A DNA stretch of 18,022 nucleotides from Candidatus Albibeggiatoa sp. nov. BB20 (lineage in GTDB: Bacteria; Pseudomonadota; Gammaproteobacteria; Beggiatoales; Beggiatoaceae): NCBI GenBank assembly GCA_016744725.1, contig JADGDW010000098.1:1-18022 (forward strand), written 5' to 3'. A program made the translations under genes and the position numbers. Below the pieces are notes generated by a model. It did no database searches. It was not told the DNA's origin and worked only from the letters and a program-made list of their open reading frames with translations. This document shows, in pieces, positions 13,740 through 18,022 of this stretch. Numbering within the stretch: the stretch's first letter is position 1; each line of letters begins with the position of its first letter.

Positions 13740-15416
13740 ATGAATATTTTGAAGAATCTGCGTTATAGCTTGATATTCATCTATTTGTTTATGTTTGCTA
13801 TTTCACAGCCCAGTTACGCTTTTTTTAGTTTTTTTGCCAAAACTGAGACAATTGAGCTAGAGCTGGTTTATAGTTCAGAAAAACAAGCATGGTTTAATGA
13901 AGTGATTCCTGCCTTTAATCAAGCTAAATTAGGTGATGAAAAGAAAAAAATTATCGTACAAATTAATGCAAAACCGATGGGTTCAGGTGAAATGATGCAA
14001 ATGTTGGTTGACGGTACACATCAGCCACATCTAGTAAGTCCAGCATCTAATATTTTTATCAAATTATATAATGCAAGAGCAGAAAGTGACGCACAGAAAA
14101 CCCTTGTCAATGACACACATAATTTAGTGTTGTCCCCTGTTGTAATTGCCATGTGGCAGCCGATGGCAGAGGCCTTGGGTTGGCCAGATAAATTAATTGG
14201 TTGGGAAGAAATTTTTAAATTAGCCAATAGTGAAGAGGGTTGGGGAGAATTTGGACATCCTGAATGGGGTAGATTTAAATTTGGTCACACTCATCCTGAG
14301 TACAGTAATAGTGGCATGATCTCAGCTTTAGCAGAGGCTTATGCTGGTGCAGGTAAAAATCGGGTATTAAAAATTAAAGATGTTGAAAAGCAGAAAACCA
14401 AGGATTTTATCCAAGCGATTGAACGTTCGGTGATTCATTATGGTCGTTCAACGGGCTTTTTCAGTAAAAAATTATTTGCTCATGGTTCAAATTTATTGAA
14501 TGCTGTGGTGCTATATGAAAACATGGTGATTGAGTCTTATTTACCTCAATATAAGCTAGAATCTCCTATTGTAGCAATTTATCCTAAAGAAGGGACATTC
14601 TGGAGCGATCATCCGATTGGCGTTGTAGAACGTGAATGGGTTTCAAAAAAACATCGTGCAGCAGCAAAAATATTCACTGATTATTTATTAGCCGAAGCAC
14701 AACAAGTCAAAGCACAACAATATGGTTTAAGACCTGCTAATTTGGATATTCCATTACAAGCCCCATTTGACATTGCTCATGGTGTTGATCCAAAACAACC
14801 TCAAACCATCTTACCGATTCCTCAGGCTAAAGTGATGGAAAAACTGTTAACAATTTGGCAAAAGAATAAAAAACATTCGGACATTATGCTGGTTTTTGAT
14901 ATTTCAGGCAGTATGAAAGGGCAGAATAAAATCCAATTTGCCCGTGAAGGTGCATTGGAATTATTAGAGATGTTAAAAGCAGAAGATAAGTTTTCTTTAT
15001 TATTGTTTAATCATAAGATTTCATGGCTAGGAAAACAGCAATACCTAGAATCTAATCGACTGTTTTTTGAGCATGTTCTGAATACAATTAGAAGTAATGG
15101 TGGGACAGCTCTCTATGATGCAATTGACAGTGCTTACGATTATATGGTTGAAAATTTTAAAAACGACAGTATTTCAGCAATTATTGTATTAAGTGATGGT
15201 ACAGATGGGCATAGCAAGGATGCAACATTAGAAAGTTTACTAGAAAAAATTAAGCAATCAAGTAACAAAGATATAGGTATTTATCCTATTGCGTATGGTG
15301 CTGATGCAGAAATATCTATTTTGAAAAAGATTGCAGAAGCAGCCTATAGTAAAGCGTATTCTGCGGAAACAACCGATATTGGGGTTGTATTTCAAGATAT
15401 TGCAACGTTCTTTTAA
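13740..15416 (+). CDS. Exported protein: solute-binding-like domain plus von Willebrand A domain
   Basis: A 558-residue protein with an N-terminal signal peptide (hydrophobic residues about 9-26, cleavage likely after SYA at 28), hence periplasmic or surface. Residues about 38-330 resemble an extracellular solute-binding protein of the SBP_bac_11 type (LVYSSEKQAWFNEVIPAFNQ, later GHTHPEYSNSGMISALAEAYAG). Residues about 380-550 form a VWA domain with an intact metal-ion-dependent adhesion site: DISGS (D387), T456 in GGTALYD and D486 in LSDGTDG. AGGAG lies seven bases before the ATG. No ABC permease or ATPase adjoins it, so the solute-binding fold may serve sensing or adhesion rather than transport. 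Substrate and partners are unknown. This two-domain architecture occurs in other bacteria as an uncharacterised family. Confidence 0.88.
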   Translation: MNILKNLRYSLIFIYLFMFAISQPSYAFFSFFAKTETIELELVYSSEKQAWFNEVIPAFNQAKLGDEKKKIIVQINAKPMGSGEMMQMLVDGTHQPHLVSPASNIFIKLYNARAESDAQKTLVNDTHNLVLSPVVIAMWQPMAEALGWPDKLIGWEEIFKLANSEEGWGEFGHPEWGRFKFGHTHPEYSNSGMISALAEAYAGAGKNRVLKIKDVEKQKTKDFIQAIERSVIHYGRSTGFFSKKLFAHGSNLLNAVVLYENMVIESYLPQYKLESPIVAIYPKEGTFWSDHPIGVVEREWVSKKHRAAAKIFTDYLLAEAQQVKAQQYGLRPANLDIPLQAPFDIAHGVDPKQPQTILPIPQAKVMEKLLTIWQKNKKHSDIMLVFDISGSMKGQNKIQFAREGALELLEMLKAEDKFSLLLFNHKISWLGKQQYLESNRLFFEHVLNTIRSNGGTALYDAIDSAYDYMVENFKNDSISAIIVLSDGTDGHSKDATLESLLEKIKQSSNKDIGIYPIAYGADAEISILKKIAEAAYSKAYSAETTDIGVVFQDIATFF

Positions 15417-15441
15417 ATCAGTATATGCTTAAATCAAGGAT

Positions 15442-15473
15442 TTCCCAACTGAACATCATCATTGAGTTGGGAA
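15442..15473. terminator. Hairpin after the VWA gene, terminator uncertain
   Basis: TTCCCAACT (15442-15450) pairs with AGTTGGGAA (15465-15473), a perfect 9-bp stem with a 14-base loop, 26 bases past the stop. No T-run follows, so it is not a classical intrinsic terminator; it may stabilise the mRNA 3' end. It resembles the CTCCCAAA hairpins at 3530 and 11864 but is not the same sequence. Confidence 0.4.
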
Positions 15474-15713
15474 GTGGCTTGATGAAACTATTGATTAGAA
15501 TCACCACAGATTTATCCAGCTCATTGATCGTCTCTTACATTTATACAACCATCAAGCTTAATTCAACTTAAACTAAAATAACAGCTTCAGCATAACAAAT
15601 TATCTATTTGATTTAAAAATAATATATAGAAATCATCCTCAATAAAAATATAAAATAAGCTTATTATTGAAATAATTATCTAAATTACAGATAAAATTGC
15701 TATTTATAAAAAT

Positions 15714-17240
15714 TCACTGACTGGGATTAATCGCCATAAATGTCACAAAAGCGGTATTGGCGTTGATAATTTCAATCTGCTCAAAGCCTAAGCTATCTAA
15801 CGTTTCTATATACCAAGTAAACGGCGAGGTGACTAAAACTCCTTCAATTTGCTGGCGTTTTTGCTCAATTTCTTGTTCTGATACACCATTAGTCCGTTTC
15901 ATATCGTAATACAATTCATGGGTACATTCGCTAGAAGAAACTTTATCAGTCAAAATTAATGTGCCGCTCGGTGCTAATGAACGTTTAATTGCGGCAAGAT
16001 ACGCAACTCGCTCTGGGATAAAATGCAACGTCCAATTATTAATGACATAATCAAAAGGGGCATATTGCTCTGGAAACTGTTCGGAATGAATTAAGGTGGC
16101 TTTATCAAATGATTTGGCTAACATATCGGCGGAACATTCTACACCGTAAATATTTTCATAGCCTTGTTGATGCAATTGTTTTAAAGTTTCGCCTAATGCG
16201 CTGCCCACATCGATGATTTTAGGTTGTTGCAACTTGCTTTTACTAATCACCCGTATACAAAGATCAATCACCCGCAAATAATCAGGAATTTCCCGTCTCG
16301 CAATCTGTTCAAATTGTTGAGCTATGTTTGCGTCAAACTTCCATAAACCTGTATCGTCATCTTGTTTTAAAGCATGGGCTTGCTGTTGATACGCTTTTGT
16401 ATTGTTTTGAGCAACAGGGTCATCTGTCCAATGGCGTTTTTCACCCTGCTGTTGGGGCAAATTACTTTCCAGTGTGACAAGTGGTTTTGCTACTGCGTCA
16501 CAATAATAATGTGCGGCAAATCTAATGTGTAAGTCGGTGTCACCTAACACATGTTCATCATAAATAATCGTATCAGGGCTAATAGGAAAATTGAGTTTTT
16601 GTTGTTTGTTAAAGCCATTCAAGCCAAATAAAATATCTAATGCGGGGAGTGAAGTCGTCGCAGAAATACCAAACATAGATTGATTGCCTTCAGCAAGATT
16701 TACTTCTTGGTCGCTGACATATTCCGTTACAGCGACATCAAGCGGTAATATTCCAGAGCGCATACCGGGTGGATAATTGGTTTCAACAATCACACTTTCT
16801 TTACATAAACGGCAAATTGCATCGATAATACTTTTGGTATCAATAAAATGATAAAGAATGCCAGCCACAACAACTAAGTCAAAATGCTTAGATGCGGCTT
16901 GTGTAAGATAACTACGTACATCTTGCTGAACTACTGTTGCACGCTGCCCCCAATGTGAGAGTAACTCTTGTGATTGTTGTGCATAATTTTTCTGGACTTC
17001 CACTCCCGTATAGCTTATTGCGCCATTAAACAATACCCATTGGCCTGCCGCACCATAACAAGAGCCTAAATCAAGAATATGTTTATCTTTGACCATATCA
17101 GGAGGAAGTAAGACCGAAAATTTAGTTTCAAGAAATACTTTGCTAACAGGATTAAAACCACGATTGCGCCGATTATCTTGTTCATAAAAAGCGGGGAAAT
17201 CATCAAAAGCTAATTTTGGTTTCATTTCTTCAGAGAACAT
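15714..17240 (-). CDS. Tandem methyltransferase protein with CmoA-like C-terminal domain
   Basis: About 508 residues with two SAM-binding Rossmann domains. The first (about 40-220) has ILDLGSCYGAAG at 55-66 and an ILYH motif at 128-131, like CmoB and generic class I methyltransferases. The second (about 295-505) resembles CmoA, which makes carboxy-SAM from SAM and prephenate: WKFDANIAQQF, IPDY (Y321), IIDVGSALGETL, NNWTLHFI, MKRTNGVSEQEIEQKR (R462). Y321 and R462 align, by my count from memory, with E. coli CmoA Y39 and R199, of which R199 contacts the carboxylate of carboxy-SAM. So it may make or use carboxy-SAM, perhaps for tRNA uridine or another acceptor; this is inference. The start is uncertain: ATG 17240 is used, while TTG 17270 and ATG 17225 are possible and none has a good Shine-Dalgarno. 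It is a single gene. Confidence 0.85.
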   Translation of the reverse strand: MFSEEMKPKLAFDDFPAFYEQDNRRNRGFNPVSKVFLETKFSVLLPPDMVKDKHILDLGSCYGAAGQWVLFNGAISYTGVEVQKNYAQQSQELLSHWGQRATVVQQDVRSYLTQAASKHFDLVVVAGILYHFIDTKSIIDAICRLCKESVIVETNYPPGMRSGILPLDVAVTEYVSDQEVNLAEGNQSMFGISATTSLPALDILFGLNGFNKQQKLNFPISPDTIIYDEHVLGDTDLHIRFAAHYYCDAVAKPLVTLESNLPQQQGEKRHWTDDPVAQNNTKAYQQQAHALKQDDDTGLWKFDANIAQQFEQIARREIPDYLRVIDLCIRVISKSKLQQPKIIDVGSALGETLKQLHQQGYENIYGVECSADMLAKSFDKATLIHSEQFPEQYAPFDYVINNWTLHFIPERVAYLAAIKRSLAPSGTLILTDKVSSSECTHELYYDMKRTNGVSEQEIEQKRQQIEGVLVTSPFTWYIETLDSLGFEQIEIINANTAFVTFMAINPSQ

Positions 17241-17270
17241 ATTGTTATCCAACAAATTTATTTTAGTCAA

Positions 17271-17782
17271 GATTTGTTAATACTAAAGTTGAGTTGCTTT
17301 TTTGCTACGAATTGATGTTGAATAAAAACAGGGCAAGCTATTTCCATACGTCCATGACCGCCTTAAACCTCATCAAACTTGAGAATAGAATCCAACAGAC
17401 TCAGCGGACTACTATAGTCAATTCTGTCTTGAGTGCGAGGACTGGCAGTTCTTTTATACTTTAAATATCAATCAGTTTTAAAATCGTGGATTGCCAGTCC
17501 TGTATCACTTTAAAATAAAACGACTATAAAATCACATCCATTGCCTGTTGAAAAAGCTGTAAAGCCGCTGGATTTATGCTTTTACAGTTTTATCTCTAAC
17601 TTAGGTTTTGGCTTTAATTTTACTCAATATTCGTCCAGATTTTGACTTTCTAGCTCATTATGAGGTTATCACTGTATGATTTAATAAAAGATGATCCGAA
17701 CTATTGCTATTCTATAAATCTTAATTATATACATTTTGTCTGATTTTTAAACTATATAATAATGAGGATTTATAAAAGGGAA
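17271..17782. other. Intergenic region with the second 116-bp element
   Basis: No gene is seen. The region holds the 116-bp repeat (17413-17528). After it comes a weak imperfect inverted repeat, CTGTAAAGC (17558-17566) against GCTTTTACAG (17578-17587), with T-rich sequence on either side. The rest is AT-rich and without recognised motifs. Confidence 0.5.
17413..17528. repeat. 116-bp MITE-like inverted-repeat element, copy 2
   Basis: The ends are a perfect 7-bp inverted repeat, TATAGTC and GACTATA. Length and arrangement equal copy 1 at 9899-10014 (95 of 116 positions identical by hand count). The inner pair is eroded here: AGGACTGGCA against TGCCAGTCCT remains. The arms outside it still pair partly, so the element is an imperfect hairpin from end to end. 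It has no coding capacity. It lies between the start of the methyltransferase gene and the 3' end of the NosY-like gene. Confidence 0.75.
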
Positions 17783-18022
17783 TTAAAAGTCTTTATTCTT
17801 AGATTTAGATACAATTCTCCAGGTAGGCAAAATGGTCCATAATACAAGAACGAGTGTAGATAATACCATTCCGATATTTGTTCCAAAAAACTTTTGAAAT
17901 ACCGCACCTGTATACCCTAGCAAAGCAGATATGTCTAATTTTAAAAGTATTAGTATTCGAGATAAATCAACAGGATTAAACATCGTAGCGATTAATGAAA
18001 ACTTGTCTAATGGATACTCTTG
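17783..18022 (-). CDS. ABC-2 type permease, NosY-like (C-terminal part)
   Basis: The last 80 codons of a membrane protein; the frame stays open to the window edge, so the N-terminus lies beyond it. The visible part has FNPVDLSRILILLKLDISALLGYTGAVFQKFFGT, then one transmembrane helix (GMVLSTLVLVLWTILPTW) and a short charged tail ending KNKDF. The NPxDxxR segment, the GYTGA stretch and the final helix plus basic tail match the C-terminus of NosY-type permeases of the copper-processing NosDFY ABC system, as I recall them. That system helps mature nitrous-oxide reductase. Other ABC-2 permeases of the same family cannot be excluded. The ATG at 17983 is internal, not the start. If this is NosY, nosF and nosD should lie just outside on the same strand. 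Confidence 0.72.
   Translation of the reverse strand, partial: QEYPLDKFSLIATMFNPVDLSRILILLKLDISALLGYTGAVFQKFFGTNIGMVLSTLVLVLWTILPTWRIVSKSKNKDF

Noticed and set aside
15654..15665. 12-bp palindrome AATAAGCTTATT near the methyltransferase 3' end
   Set aside because: A short palindrome in very AT-rich DNA is expected by chance, and no further structure surrounds it.

Overview
The window is AT-rich DNA (my estimate is below 40% GC) from what looks like a gammaproteobacterium. The rubredoxin/thiD pair, ychF, full-length recB and a CbbR-type LysR regulator all read as gammaproteobacterial. A TauE/SafE-type permease and the C-terminus of a NosY-like ABC permease would suit a sulfur-oxidising, possibly denitrifying member of the Thiotrichales/Beggiatoa type. 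That placement is inference only. No 16S rRNA, tRNA, CRISPR array or intact insertion sequence was seen.

Layout. Positions 1-209 (minus) hold an unrecognised reading frame that leaves the window and needs a one-base shift at a run of seven T to join its best start. A CbbR-like LysR regulator (275-1195, +) meets thiD (1196-1972, -) stop to stop. thiD diverges from rubredoxin (2024-2200, +). ychF (2409-3500, +) ends at a strong hairpin terminator. Next is a tight minus-strand operon read from 5634 down to 3613: histidine phosphatase, SxtJ-family membrane protein, a 50-residue DUF5989-like membrane protein, and a TauE/SafE permease. A full-length recB (5823-9500, +) diverges from it, with no recC or recD in view.

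The second half begins with a 560-bp gap holding a 116-bp inverted-repeat element. Then come a membrane-anchored CHASE8-like/HAMP/PP2C (SpoIIE-type) phosphatase (10061-11593, +) and a decayed 190-bp inverted-repeat element with apparent target duplications. A bidirectional hairpin terminator separates these from a Leptospira-type citramalate synthase (11945-13486, -), which is preceded by a 15-codon upstream ORF. An exported solute-binding/von Willebrand A protein (13740-15416, +) and a tandem-methyltransferase protein (15714-17240, -) follow. The C-terminal half of the latter strongly resembles CmoA, the carboxy-SAM synthase. The second 116-bp element and the partial NosY-like permease close the window.

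Working together. The only clear multi-gene unit is the four-gene operon at 3613-5634; the other genes are mostly single transcription units. The most interesting items are the CmoA-like domain joined to another methyltransferase domain, the SxtJ/DUF5989 pair in a phosphatase/TauE operon without a carbamoyltransferase, the upstream ORF of cimA, the start-frameshifted ORF at the left edge, and two families of small non-autonomous repeats.
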